A DNA stretch of 24,283 nt, taken from assembly GCA_016708585.1 (NCBI GenBank), contig JADJFK010000011.1, forward strand, positions 1 to 24,283, in the 5' to 3' direction. The translations under genes were made by a program, and so were the position numbers. This document shows, in pieces, positions 7,673 through 16,008 of this stretch. This stretch comes from Sulfuritalea sp. GTDB taxonomy: Bacteria; Pseudomonadota; Gammaproteobacteria; Burkholderiales; Rhodocyclaceae. The notes beneath the pieces were generated by a model. That model was not told the DNA's origin. It saw nothing but the letters and a program-made list of their open reading frames with translations, and ran no database searches. How positions within the stretch are numbered: position 1 is the first letter of the stretch; each line of letters opens with the position of its first letter.

Positions 7673-8929
7673 ATGGACATGATATTGCGTCGTTGGCAAA
7701 GGCAACTGCTCATCTGCGCTGTCAGCCTGATTTTCAGCCTGCCGGGTTATGCGGCAGATGTTCAGTCCGCGCGATCCGGCCTGGCTCAGGCGCTGGAGCA
7801 AGCCTGGCGGCTGCATCCCCAGGCCGCTGCGCTGGCTGCCCGCGAAGCGGAGGTCCGCGCCGCACAGGATATCGCTGCCGGCCTGACGCCGGAGCCGGGC
7901 TCGGTCAGCTTCGGTAGTATCGGCGACCGCCTCAACCGCAACCAGGGAAAACAGGAATACGAAATCGAGCTGGCGACACCGCTCTGGCTACCGGGACAAA
8001 GGGCGGCACGCGAAGCCGAGGCGAGCAGTCGCATCGATGAAGCTAGCGGCCGGCGCTCCGCCTTGCGCCTGGAGCTGGCCGGCGAACTGCGCGACGCCTG
8101 GTGGGCATTGGCCGCGGCGCGCAATGCCAAGGCGCTGGCCGTCCGCCGTCTCGATACCGCGCGCGCTTTGGAAGCTGACGTGCGGCGCCGCTACACGGTT
8201 GGCGAACTTTCCCGCATCGATGCCAACCTGGCGCAGAGCGAAGTGCATGCGGCGGGCGCCGAGCTGATCGAGTCCGAAGCAACGCTGCTCCAGGCGGAAC
8301 AGGCCTTGCGCACGCTGACCGGCGCGGTTGCGCCAGAAGAGATGGCCGAAGAAGCGCCGACCACGCTGCGAACTTCGGGCGGCACCTCGGCTGCGTCCGA
8401 AACCCATCCTCTGCTGATGGCCGCCGCCGCTGCCGCGCGCAGCGCCCGCGCCAGGGTAACGGTGGCCGACGAATCGCGGCGTGCCGCGCCGGAACTGGCG
8501 CTGCGTGTGGTGCGCGAGCGCGACGATGACAGCGTGTCGTACGGCAACACGGTGGGCATACGCCTGAAAATTCCGTTTTCCTCGGGGGCCCAGGTGCGCC
8601 GCGAGACTTCGGCGGCGCAGGCCGAAGCCGACCAGGCCGATGCCGAGATGCTGCGCACCCAAACGCGCGTCCGGCTCGAAGCGGAACGCGCGCAGCGCGC
8701 CCTGGCAGCCGCCGAGCATCAGTTGTTCATGGCGCAGGAGCGCCTTTCTCTCTCTGCCGAGAATCTGCATCTGAACGAAAAGGCTTTTTCACTCGGCGAA
8801 TCCGACCTGGCAACGCTGCTGCGCATCCGCGCCGCGGCCTTTGACGCCGAATCCTTTCTGGGCCGCCAGCGTGTTGCCCGCGCTGCCGCGATATCGCGCC
8901 TGAATCAGGCCATGGGGGTCTTGCCGTGA
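7673..8929 (+). CDS. TolC-family outer-membrane efflux protein (system 1)
   Basis: 418-residue outer-membrane channel of a tripartite metal pump. Signal peptide about 1-28 ending GYAA; two helical OEP repeats, the first from LAQALEQAWRLHPQAAALAAREAEVRAAQD and the second from ETHPLLMAAAAAARSARARVTVADESRR, each followed by a strand-turn section (EYEIELATPLWLPGQRAA; VGIRLKIPFSSGAQVRRE). This is the CzcC/CusC layout. It has no lipobox cysteine. No Shine-Dalgarno is clear; the start lies 3 nt after the copG stop, so translation is probably coupled. It is quite different in sequence from the second TolC protein at 14737, so the two are not a recent duplication. Confidence 0.88.
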   Translation: MDMILRRWQRQLLICAVSLIFSLPGYAADVQSARSGLAQALEQAWRLHPQAAALAAREAEVRAAQDIAAGLTPEPGSVSFGSIGDRLNRNQGKQEYEIELATPLWLPGQRAAREAEASSRIDEASGRRSALRLELAGELRDAWWALAAARNAKALAVRRLDTARALEADVRRRYTVGELSRIDANLAQSEVHAAGAELIESEATLLQAEQALRTLTGAVAPEEMAEEAPTTLRTSGGTSAASETHPLLMAAAAAARSARARVTVADESRRAAPELALRVVRERDDDSVSYGNTVGIRLKIPFSSGAQVRRETSAAQAEADQADAEMLRTQTRVRLEAERAQRALAAAEHQLFMAQERLSLSAENLHLNEKAFSLGESDLATLLRIRAAAFDAESFLGRQRVARAAAISRLNQAMGVLP

Positions 8930-9462
8930 AACAAATGAAAGCACTTTTCCTGGGGGCTGTCATCGCCTTGCCGGTATGGGCGGGCGGCGACAGCAGCGAC
9001 GGCCATACCCATGCCGCGCCCGAACCCATGCCGGCGGTGACGGCCGCACCACGTGCAGTCGCCACGACCGAAGAGTTCGAAGTGGTTGCCGTTGTCGAAG
9101 GCAAGCACCTGATGGTGTATGTCGATCGGTTCGCCAGCAACGAGCCGGTAGCGAAGGCCAAGGTGGAGGTCGAGGGTGCGGGGCTGAAGGGATTCGCCAG
9201 TGAGGCCGCGGCGGGTACCTATGCCATGAATCTTGCAGCGGCCATCCCTCCGGGGAAGCATCCGCTGACGATTTCCATCGAAGCCGGCGACAGCACCGAC
9301 TTGCTTTCAGCGACTCTCGACACGTCTGTTGCCACATCTGATGCGGTGCATGTGCATTACTGGAGCGAGTGGGTGGTCTGGAGTGTCGGCGCGCTGGCGC
9401 TGCTTGCCAGCGGTGCCCTGCTGGCCCTGAGGCGCAGCAGACAGAAAGCCGGGAGACCATGA
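8926..9462 (+). CDS. Small membrane-anchored protein of metal operon, unknown function
   Basis: 178 residues. N-terminal signal-like segment MKALFLGAVIALPVWAGG, a short His-containing stretch (DGHTHAAPEP), a beta-rich middle resembling an accessory Ig-like or FixH-like fold (VDRFASNEPVAKAKVEVEG, then GTYAMNLAAAIPPGKHPLTI), and a C-terminal YWSEWVVW segment plus one TM helix about 151-170 with a basic tail. It would therefore sit in the inner membrane with its body in the periplasm. GTG at 8926 overlaps the TolC stop (GTGA) and has GGGGG at 8913-8917; an ATG at 8935 is the alternative. The 3' end overlaps the fusion-protein start. Tight overlap on both sides argues that it works with pump 1, perhaps delivering metal; the function is inference. 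Confidence 0.75.
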   Translation: MKQMKALFLGAVIALPVWAGGDSSDGHTHAAPEPMPAVTAAPRAVATTEEFEVVAVVEGKHLMVYVDRFASNEPVAKAKVEVEGAGLKGFASEAAAGTYAMNLAAAIPPGKHPLTISIEAGDSTDLLSATLDTSVATSDAVHVHYWSEWVVWSVGALALLASGALLALRRSRQKAGRP

Positions 9463-10601
9463 AGATGAAAAGCTTGCAAGTTATGCTTGCCGCGACAACG
9501 CTGGCACTCGCCGCCGCCGGCGTGCAGGCCCACGGCGACGAGGACCACAGCCAGGACGCCAAGAAGACCCCCGCCGCGCCGGGAAGCGCGACGCCGGGCG
9601 CTCCGGCCGCGCTGCAGCGCCTGGCCGACGGCAGCCTGTTCGTGCCCAAGCCGGTACAACGCCAGCTGGGAATACGTACCCTGCCGGTCCGCATCGGCGA
9701 TCTGGCGGCGACGGTCGAACTCAACGGCAAGGTCATCGCCGACCCAGATTCCGGCGGGCGTGTCCAGGCGGCGTTTTCCGGCAGCGTCATGCCCGGCCCC
9801 AAGGGCATGCCGGTACCGGGACGAAAAGTCGCGAAGGGCGAAGTGCTGGCCTGGCTGCGCCCGGTCGCCAGTGCCATCGAACGCGGCAACCAGAAGTCGC
9901 AACTGGCCGAGCTGGAGGCCCAGCTGGCGATTGCCGATGGGCGCGTCAAGCGCCTGGAGCAGCTCGAAGGGGCGGTGCCACAGAAGGAAATCGAGGCGGC
10001 ACGCATCGAACGCGATGCGCTGACAAAGCGTCGCGGCTTTGTCGGCGCCAGCATCGATTCCGCCGAGCCCCTGCTGGCGCCGGCGGCGGGAGTGGTCAGT
10101 GCCTCGCACCACCTGGTTGCCGGTCAGATCGTCGATGCCCGGGAGGTCCTGTTCGAGATCGTCGATCCGGCCCGCCTCGCCGTGGAAGCCCTGGCCTACG
10201 ATCCGGGGATAGGGGCGACGCTGGTATCCGCCAGTGCGCTGGCCGGGCAGAGCGCGCTGGAGCTCAAGTTCGTCGGTGCCGGCCGGCAGTTGCGCGAGCA
10301 GGCGCTGCCGCTGCTGTTTCGCATAGTCGGCACCAACTCGATGGTGGCCGTCGGCCAGCCGGTCACCGTCGTCGTGCGTACGGCCCATGAAATCAAGGGT
10401 GCAGCGGTGCCGCGCGCGGCACTGACAAAAGTCGGCGCTGGCGAGACGGCGGTTTGGGTGCATACCGAGGCCGAACGCTTCGCCATCCGCCGCGTGCGTC
10501 ACCAGGCACTGGATGCCGCCAATGTCGCCATTGCCGAGGGCCTGCATGAGGGCGATCGCGTCGTGGTCGAGGGTGCAGGCTTGTTATCGCAAGTACGCTG
10601 A
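9459..10601 (+). CDS. Periplasmic membrane fusion protein, CzcB/CusB family (system 1)
   Basis: 380-residue adaptor linking an RND pump to its TolC channel. Signal peptide about 1-24 (ending GVQA) followed by HGDEDHSQD, an exposed metal-attracting stretch. Then barrel-sandwich half VELNGKVIADPDSGGRVQAAFSG, a helical hairpin (QKSQLAELEAQLAIADGRVK and onward), second half APAAGVVSASHHLVAGQIVD, a beta-barrel, and a membrane-proximal domain ending EGLHEGDRVVVEGAGLL. It lacks the N-terminal heavy-metal-binding domain and C-terminal CusF domain found in CusB at 16005. ATG at 9459 overlaps the upstream stop (ATGA); GGGAGA at 9451-9456 is better spaced for the ATG at 9465, so the real start may be two codons later. 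A near-exact copy of the 25-nt repeat lies at 10427 and encodes KVGAGETA. Confidence 0.88.
   Translation: MKMKSLQVMLAATTLALAAAGVQAHGDEDHSQDAKKTPAAPGSATPGAPAALQRLADGSLFVPKPVQRQLGIRTLPVRIGDLAATVELNGKVIADPDSGGRVQAAFSGSVMPGPKGMPVPGRKVAKGEVLAWLRPVASAIERGNQKSQLAELEAQLAIADGRVKRLEQLEGAVPQKEIEAARIERDALTKRRGFVGASIDSAEPLLAPAAGVVSASHHLVAGQIVDAREVLFEIVDPARLAVEALAYDPGIGATLVSASALAGQSALELKFVGAGRQLREQALPLLFRIVGTNSMVAVGQPVTVVVRTAHEIKGAAVPRAALTKVGAGETAVWVHTEAERFAIRRVRHQALDAANVAIAEGLHEGDRVVVEGAGLLSQVR
10427..10451 (+). repeat. 25-nt dispersed repeat, copy in system-1 fusion protein
   Basis: 24/25 match to the unit (one C to G). Reads KVGAGETA between PRAALT and VWVHTEAERF, in a loop of the membrane-proximal domain. 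Family members often have a similar Gly-rich turn here, so part of the match may be chance convergence in a GC-rich gene. Confidence 0.5.
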
Positions 10602-10773
10602 CGCTCATGGCTTCGATGAATCAAACTGCATCATGAAATCTCGCACCTTCGATGGGTCCCAAGCTGGCAAATGGGCCCGCCCCTCCCATCCTCCCCTCAC
10701 GGGGAGGCTACTAATCGGCTCGCTGCGCTCGAACCTGACACAGCGCGCTTGGCATCGAATTTCACGTTAAGAC
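10602..10773. other. 172-bp spacer between fusion-protein and pump genes
   Basis: No gene is supported here. It breaks an otherwise overlapping gene series. The only clear structure is CCTCCCC (10690-10696), loop TCAC, GGGGAGG (10701-10707), inside a pyrimidine-rich tract from about 10676. There is no T run, so an intrinsic terminator is unlikely. The hairpin may tune the relative expression of the pump, or be the remnant of a small repeat element. The gap occupies the same place (adaptor/pump) as the structured 408-bp gap of the second system. Confidence 0.5.
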
Positions 10774-13700
10774 ATGTTCGACTACATCATCCATGCCGCC
10801 CTCAAGCAGCGGCTGATCGTCCTCGGCGTTGCGCTGCTTTTGATGATCTACGGTGCGATCACCCTGCGCCAGATGCCGGTCGATGTCTTCCCCGACCTCA
10901 ACAAGCCCACGGTGACCTTGATGACCGAGGCCGGCGGCATGGCGCCGGAGGAGGTCGAACAGCTGGTCACCTTCCCGGTCGAATCCAGCATGAACGGCAT
11001 GCCCGGCGTGACGCGCGTGCGCTCGGTATCGGGCATCGGCCTGTCGATCGTCTATGTCGAATTCGAATGGGGTTCGGACATCTATCGTAACCGCCAGCAA
11101 GTGGCCGAACGCCTCAACCTGGTGCGCGAACAGTTGCCGCCGGGCATCGTGCCCCAGCTCGGTCCGATCTCCTCGATCATGGGCGAGATACTGCTGATCG
11201 CCATTCCGGCGGACCCGGCCAAGGTCAGCCCGATGGCTGTTCGCGAGTATGCGGACTGGGTCATGCGGCCGCGCCTGCTGACCATCCCCGGTGTCGCCCA
11301 GGTGATCCCCATCGGCGGCGAAGTGCGCCAGTACCGCGTCGAGCTGAAGCCGGCCCAGCTGCAGGCGCTGGGCATCGAGCGCGAAAAACTGGAAGCCGCG
11401 CTGCGTGATTTCGGCGCCAACACCAGCGGCGGCTTTCTCGAAGCCCAGGGCCGCGAATGGCTGATCCGCCAGATCGGTCGCAGCTCTCGCATCGAGGACT
11501 TGCAGAACCTGGTGGTGAGCGTCAAGAACGGGCAGCCCATCCTGCTCAGGCAGCTTGCCGACGTCAAGCTGGCGCCGGCCATCAAGCGCGGCGACGGCAG
11601 CTACATGGGCAAGCCGGCGGTCATCCTGTCGGTGCAGAAACAGCCGGCCGCCGATAGTGTGACCCTGACCCGCGAAGTGGAAAGGGCGATCGCCGAGCTG
11701 GGCAAGAGTCTGCCGGCTGGCGTGGAGGCCCCCGCCTTTCTGTTCAAGCAGGCCGACTTCATCGAGCACTCGGTGACCAATGTCGAGGAGGCCCTGCGCG
11801 ACGGCGCGCTGATGGTCGCGGTGATCCTCTTCCTGTTCCTGCTCAACGTGCGCACCACCGTCATTTCGCTGATGGCGATTCCGGTATCGCTGCTGGCGAC
11901 GGCCCTGGTGTTCCACTACTTCGGCCTGTCGATCAATACCATGACCCTGGGCGGCCTGGCCATCGCCATCGGCGAACTGGTCGATGATGCCGTGGTCGGC
12001 GTCGAGAATGTCTTGCGCCGGCTGAAACTGAACAGGACGCTGGCCGCGCCGCGCCCGGTGGCCGAAGTCATCGCGGCCGCGACCCTGGAAGTGCGTTCGG
12101 CCATCGTCTATGCCACGGTGATCATCGTGCTGGTGTTCGTGCCGCTGTTCGTCCTGCCCGGCATCGAGGGACGTTTGTTCACGCCGCTGGGCATCGCCTA
12201 CATCGTGTCGATTCTCGCCAGCATGGTCGTCTCGGTAACGCTGACGCCGGTGATGGCCTATTACCTTTTGCCGCGCATGAAGCAGTTGCATTCCGGTGAC
12301 AGCCCGCTGGTGATCCGCCTCAAGCGCTGGGATGCGAAGCTGCTGCACTGGTCCTTCGATCACGCGCGCACCCTGCTGGCCGGCGCTCTGGCGGTGGTGG
12401 TGATCGTCGCCGCGAGCGTGCCATTTTTTCCGCGTTCCTTTCTGCCGCCGTTCAACGAAGGCACGCTGACGGTGAATGTGCTGCTCAATCCCGGCACTTC
12501 ATTGGCCGAATCCAACCGCATCGGCACGTTGGCCGAGCAACTGGTGGTGCAAGTGCCCGAGGTGACCAAGGTCGGTCGTCGTACCGGCCGCGCCGAACTC
12601 GACGAACATGCCGAGGGCGTGCATTACACCGAGATGGACGTCGACCTGAAGGCGTCGGATCGCAGCCGCGAGGAGATCATCACTGATATCCGGCAACGCC
12701 TGGCCAGCCTGCCGGCCGCCTCCAATGTCGGCCAGCCGATTTCCCATCGCCTCGACCATCTGCTGTCCGGCGTGCGTGCCCAGATCGCGCTGAAAATCTA
12801 TGGCGACGACCTCGACACGCTGCGCGGCCTGGCGTCGGACATGCGCGAGCGCCTGGCGCGGATTCCCGGCATGACCGACTTGCAAATCGAGAAGCAGGTG
12901 CTGATCCCGCAGATCAAGATCCGCCTCGATTACGAGCAGGCCGCGCGTTACGGCGTCGCCCCCGGCAACCTGCTGCGCAGCCTGGAGCAGATGATCGAGG
13001 GCGAACAGATTACCCAGATCATCGAGGGCAACCGGCGCTTCGACCTGCTGGTACGCCTGCCGGAAAGTGCCCGCAGTCCGCAGGCACTGGCCGATCTGCT
13101 GATTGAAACGCCCAATGGCCATGTGCCGCTGTCGAAGATCGCCAGCGTCGAAGAAAGCGACGGCCCGAACCAGGTCAGCCGCGAGAATTCACGGCGACGC
13201 ATCGTGCTCTCGGCCAACACCGATGGCCGTGACATGTCCAGGGTGATCGCCGATGTTCGCGCCGAGCTGGCCGCGAGGCCATTGCCGGAGGGTTACTTCA
13301 CCGCGCTAGAAGGCCAGTTCCAGGCGCAGGAGAAAGCGGCGCGGTTGATTACCCTGCTGGCCGCCGTGTCGCTGACCATGATCTTCATGGTGCTCTACAG
13401 CCGTTACCGCTCGACGGCGCTGACGCTGATCATCATGGGCAACATTCCGCTGGCACTGATCGGCAGCGTCATAGCGCTGTGGATTTCCGGGCAGCCGCTG
13501 TCGGTCGCCGCACTAGTCGGCTTCATCACCCTGACCGGCATCGCGACGCGCAACGGCATCCTCAAGATCAGCCACTACATCAACCTGTGCGCCTTCGAGG
13601 GAGAGACCTTCGGCCAGCACATGATCGTGCGCGGCTCGCTGGAACGCCTGACGCCCGTGCTGATGACCGCGCTGGTGGCGGCCTTCGCCCTGATGCCGCT

Positions 13701-13878
13701 GTTGCTCTCGGCCGACGCGCCGGGCAAGGAAGTGTTGCATCCGGTGGCGGTGGTGATCTTCGGCGGCCTGATCAGTTCGACTTTACTTGATACCCTGCTC
13801 ACGCCGCTGATGTTCTGGCTGTGGGGCAAGCCTGCGCTGGAGCGGCTGCTCGCCGCCAAAGAGAGTGAAAGTTTCTGA
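10774..13878 (+). CDS. HME-family RND heavy-metal efflux pump (system 1)
   Basis: 1034-residue inner-membrane proton/metal antiporter with the 12-TM RND layout: TM1 at the N-terminus, two large periplasmic loops, and TM blocks about 335-500 and 865-1020. The TM4 motif is AIGELVDDAVVGVENV, with Asp404-Asp405, unlike the AIGAMVDAAIVMIEN of the CusA at 18042. The three methionines that carry Cu(I)/Ag(I) in CusA are not kept: the equivalents read TVNVLLNPGTS (no Met), YTEMDVDL (Met shifted) and RLDHLLSGV (His for Met). So this is an HME pump, but not of the monovalent-cation type; a divalent metal is likelier, inferred only. The ATG lacks a clear ribosome site. CzcA/CusA homology is clear over the full length; metal specificity is unassigned. 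Confidence 0.9.
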   Translation: MFDYIIHAALKQRLIVLGVALLLMIYGAITLRQMPVDVFPDLNKPTVTLMTEAGGMAPEEVEQLVTFPVESSMNGMPGVTRVRSVSGIGLSIVYVEFEWGSDIYRNRQQVAERLNLVREQLPPGIVPQLGPISSIMGEILLIAIPADPAKVSPMAVREYADWVMRPRLLTIPGVAQVIPIGGEVRQYRVELKPAQLQALGIEREKLEAALRDFGANTSGGFLEAQGREWLIRQIGRSSRIEDLQNLVVSVKNGQPILLRQLADVKLAPAIKRGDGSYMGKPAVILSVQKQPAADSVTLTREVERAIAELGKSLPAGVEAPAFLFKQADFIEHSVTNVEEALRDGALMVAVILFLFLLNVRTTVISLMAIPVSLLATALVFHYFGLSINTMTLGGLAIAIGELVDDAVVGVENVLRRLKLNRTLAAPRPVAEVIAAATLEVRSAIVYATVIIVLVFVPLFVLPGIEGRLFTPLGIAYIVSILASMVVSVTLTPVMAYYLLPRMKQLHSGDSPLVIRLKRWDAKLLHWSFDHARTLLAGALAVVVIVAASVPFFPRSFLPPFNEGTLTVNVLLNPGTSLAESNRIGTLAEQLVVQVPEVTKVGRRTGRAELDEHAEGVHYTEMDVDLKASDRSREEIITDIRQRLASLPAASNVGQPISHRLDHLLSGVRAQIALKIYGDDLDTLRGLASDMRERLARIPGMTDLQIEKQVLIPQIKIRLDYEQAARYGVAPGNLLRSLEQMIEGEQITQIIEGNRRFDLLVRLPESARSPQALADLLIETPNGHVPLSKIASVEESDGPNQVSRENSRRRIVLSANTDGRDMSRVIADVRAELAARPLPEGYFTALEGQFQAQEKAARLITLLAAVSLTMIFMVLYSRYRSTALTLIIMGNIPLALIGSVIALWISGQPLSVAALVGFITLTGIATRNGILKISHYINLCAFEGETFGQHMIVRGSLERLTPVLMTALVAAFALMPLLLSADAPGKEVLHPVAVVIFGGLISSTLLDTLLTPLMFWLWGKPALERLLAAKESESF

Positions 13879-13895
13879 TTCTGTTTCCGACAACC

Positions 13896-13902
13896 AAGGA
13901 GG
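13896..13902 (+). promoter_or_regulatory. Strong Shine-Dalgarno of the small secreted protein
   Basis: AAGGAGG, 5 nt before ATG 13908. It is the only full consensus site in the metal operon, so this small protein may be translated far more than its neighbours. Confidence 0.75.
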
Positions 13903-13907
13903 TTCCC

Positions 13908-14369
13908 ATGAAGCAATTGAAGTCCCTGATGTTCTCCGCCGCCGCCAGCGTGCTGATGTTGGCCGGTTCGACCGTGCTCGCGCACACCGATGATGTCCTG
14001 GCTGCCCAGAAGGCGCCCAACGGCGGCCAGCAGCGAATGGCCGGAGCCTACCACTTTGAACTGGTGGTGGCCAAAGATGCCAAGGAGGCGAATGAAAGCC
14101 CGGTGGTCGTGTACGTTACCGACCATGCCGGTGCCAAGATTCCAACAGTCGGCGCCGGCGGCACGGCGACCATCCTCGCCGGCAAGCAGAAGGCCAGCGT
14201 CAAACTGGTTCCCGACGGCGACAACCGCCTCAAGGGTATCGGCAAGTACGCCGCGACCGCGGACATGAAGGTAGTGGTTTCGATTACGCTGTCGGGCAAG
14301 GCGGCCGAGCAGGCGCGATTTACGCCGCTGGCCGCTGCGAAAGACGGTCACACCGACCACAAGCACTGA
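13908..14369 (+). CDS. Small secreted protein with His-rich tail, unknown function
   Basis: 153 residues. Signal peptide about 1-25 ending TVLA, mature start HTDDVLAAQKAPNGGQQ, a beta-rich single domain (YHFELVVAKD, VVVYVTDHAGAKIPTVG, ATILAGKQKASVKLVPDGDN, ADMKVVVSITLSGKAAEQAR), and the tail DGHTDHKH. No Cys or Met cluster; His and Asp residues at both ends could bind metal. I do not recognise a named family; the fold pattern suggests a periplasmic beta-sandwich. It lies 29 nt after pump 1 and 60 nt before cusF, between the two export systems, with a very strong ribosome site. It could be a periplasmic metal buffer or chaperone for either pump. Confidence 0.75.
   Translation: MKQLKSLMFSAAASVLMLAGSTVLAHTDDVLAAQKAPNGGQQRMAGAYHFELVVAKDAKEANESPVVVYVTDHAGAKIPTVGAGGTATILAGKQKASVKLVPDGDNRLKGIGKYAATADMKVVVSITLSGKAAEQARFTPLAAAKDGHTDHKH
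14144..14168 (+). repeat. 25-nt dispersed repeat, weakest coding copy
   Basis: 23/25 match (A to C at position 3, A to G at position 18), reading TVGAGGTA within a loop of the small secreted protein. This copy is the least certain because a Gly/Ala turn using common GC-rich codons could match by chance. Confidence 0.35.
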
Positions 14370-14429
14370 GATCGCAGACTATCCAACCGAACCGGCAGGG
14401 GCTAATCAATGATGAAGGAGATATCACAA

Positions 14430-14732
14430 ATGAATCGCCATGCATTTCTCGCGCTCTGCGCAAGCCTGATTTTGTCCGCCACGCCGGCTCTTGCGGCTGC
14501 CGCGGCGGAACCGCTTAGCGATGGAGTTGTCAAGAAGCTCGACCTGCCTGCGGGCAAGGTCACCATCGCCCACGGTGAGATCGTCAACCTCAAGATGCCG
14601 CCCATGACCATGAGCTTCAAGGCCCGGGATCCGGCCATCTTGAAGCCATGGAAGGAAGGCGACAAGATTCGCTTTCGTGCGGCCGAGGTCAAGGGCGAGC
14701 TCACGGTCACCAGCATCGAAGCCGCGAAGTAG
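14430..14732 (+). CDS. cusF: Periplasmic Cu(I)/Ag(I)-binding chaperone CusF
   Basis: 100 residues: signal peptide about 1-23, then a CusF beta-barrel reading GVVKKLDLPAGKVTIAHGE and NLKMPPMTMSFKARDP. The metal ligands of the family are here His48, Met59 and Met61. The position of the Trp that caps the copper by cation-pi contact in E. coli CusF is Met56 here (LKMPPMTM, not xWPxMTM), which should alter the site. AAGGAG at 14415-14420 picks the ATG at 14430; two ATGs at 14409 and 14412 lie before this site and are unlikely. It precedes cusC with 4 nt between, so the order is F-C-B-A. CusF hands copper to CusB and CusA in the periplasm. Confidence 0.9.
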   Translation: MNRHAFLALCASLILSATPALAAAAAEPLSDGVVKKLDLPAGKVTIAHGEIVNLKMPPMTMSFKARDPAILKPWKEGDKIRFRAAEVKGELTVTSIEAAK

Positions 14733-14736
14733 GGCC

Positions 14737-16008
14737 ATGGTTTCACGTCTTGCCTTGCTTGCGGCGGTCGTGCTGCTCGCCGCCGCAGGCGCCCGCGCCC
14801 AACCTGCCGGGCAGTTGATCGGCGGCGAGGTCGAGAGCCTGCTCGAATTCGCCCGCAGCCGCCATCCCGAATTCGCCGCGCTGCGCGCCGAGGCGGCGGC
14901 GGCGGCGGAGCGTGTCGAACCGGCTGGGGCCTTGCCCGACCCGATGTTCCGTACCGAGTTGCGCGACATCACCAACGAAGGCAAGGACGCCAGCTCGAAC
15001 CTGCTGCCGCCGCGGATCGGCAGCACGCGCTACATCTTCAGCCAGTCGGTGCCCTGGTTCGGCAAGCGCGACTTGCGCCGCGACGTGGCCGGTGCCGGCG
15101 CCGACGAGGCGCAGGCGCGCGCACGTGCCGGCTGGATCGAACTGGCCACCCGCATCAAGCTGGCCTACGCCCAGCACCATGTGCATCTGGTCAGCATCCG
15201 TTACGCGCAGGAAAACCTCGACCTGATGCGGCGCGTCGCCGAGATATCGCGCACCCGCTACGCCAGCGGCTTCGGCAGCCAGCAGGATGCCCTGCGCGCG
15301 CAGTCCGAGATCATCGCCATGGAGACGGATTTGGTCATGCTCGAAGGCGAGAGCAAGCAGACCGCAGCCCGGATACGTGCGCTGCTGGGACGCCCGGAAA
15401 ACCTCACGCTGCGTCCGCCCGAAAAGCTGCGCCTGCTGCCGCCACCGGCGAAGCTGGAGATGGCCGAACTCGAGGGCCGGCTGAAGGCCAACAATCCGCA
15501 ACTGGCAGCCGACAACGCCCGCATCGCCGGCGCCGAGAAGGGGCGCGACCTGGTGGAGCGCAACCGCTATCCCGACGTCAGCTTCGGCGTCGCGCCGACC
15601 CAGGTCGGCAAGCGCGTGGCCGAGTGGGAACTGATGCTGGAGCTCAACATCCCCCTGCAGCAGGAGAGTCGCCGCGCCCAGGAGCGCGAGGCGGAACTGA
15701 TGGTCGACGCGGCGCGCCTGCGCCGCCAGGGCAACCTCAACCAGGCGCTGGCCGAACTCAGCGAAAGCCTCGCCGGCCTCGAAGTCGCGCGGCGCCTGGA
15801 GTCGCTGGTGAGCACCGGCCTGCTGCCGCAGGCCGAACTGAACCTGAACTCGGCCCTGGCTGCTTACGAAAACGGCCGCGTCGATTTTGCCGCGGTACTC
15901 GATGCGCACCGGCAACTGCGCCGCGCCCGCGGCGAACTGGTCAAGGCGCGCGGCGACCAGCAGATCCGTCTGGCCGAGATCGAAAAAATGCTGGGAGAAG
16001 ATTTATGA
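14737..16008 (+). CDS. cusC: TolC-family outer-membrane efflux protein CusC (system 2)
   Basis: 423 residues. Signal peptide about 1-21 (MVSRLALLAAVVLLAAAGARA), then two OEP repeats: first from VESLLEFARSRHPEFAALRAEA with the strand section STRYIFSQSVPWFGKRDLRR, second from LEGRLKANNPQLAADNARIA with VGKRVAEWELMLELNIPLQQ. The C-terminal helix ends IRLAEIEKMLGEDL. Coiled helices rich in Ala, Glu and Arg are typical. No lipobox. ATG at 14737 follows the cusF stop by 4 nt; the frame is open 20 codons upstream but that overlaps cusF and lacks a signal peptide. The end overlaps cusB by ATGA. It forms the outer exit of the Cus pump. Confidence 0.88.
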   Translation: MVSRLALLAAVVLLAAAGARAQPAGQLIGGEVESLLEFARSRHPEFAALRAEAAAAAERVEPAGALPDPMFRTELRDITNEGKDASSNLLPPRIGSTRYIFSQSVPWFGKRDLRRDVAGAGADEAQARARAGWIELATRIKLAYAQHHVHLVSIRYAQENLDLMRRVAEISRTRYASGFGSQQDALRAQSEIIAMETDLVMLEGESKQTAARIRALLGRPENLTLRPPEKLRLLPPPAKLEMAELEGRLKANNPQLAADNARIAGAEKGRDLVERNRYPDVSFGVAPTQVGKRVAEWELMLELNIPLQQESRRAQEREAELMVDAARLRRQGNLNQALAELSESLAGLEVARRLESLVSTGLLPQAELNLNSALAAYENGRVDFAAVLDAHRQLRRARGELVKARGDQQIRLAEIEKMLGEDL

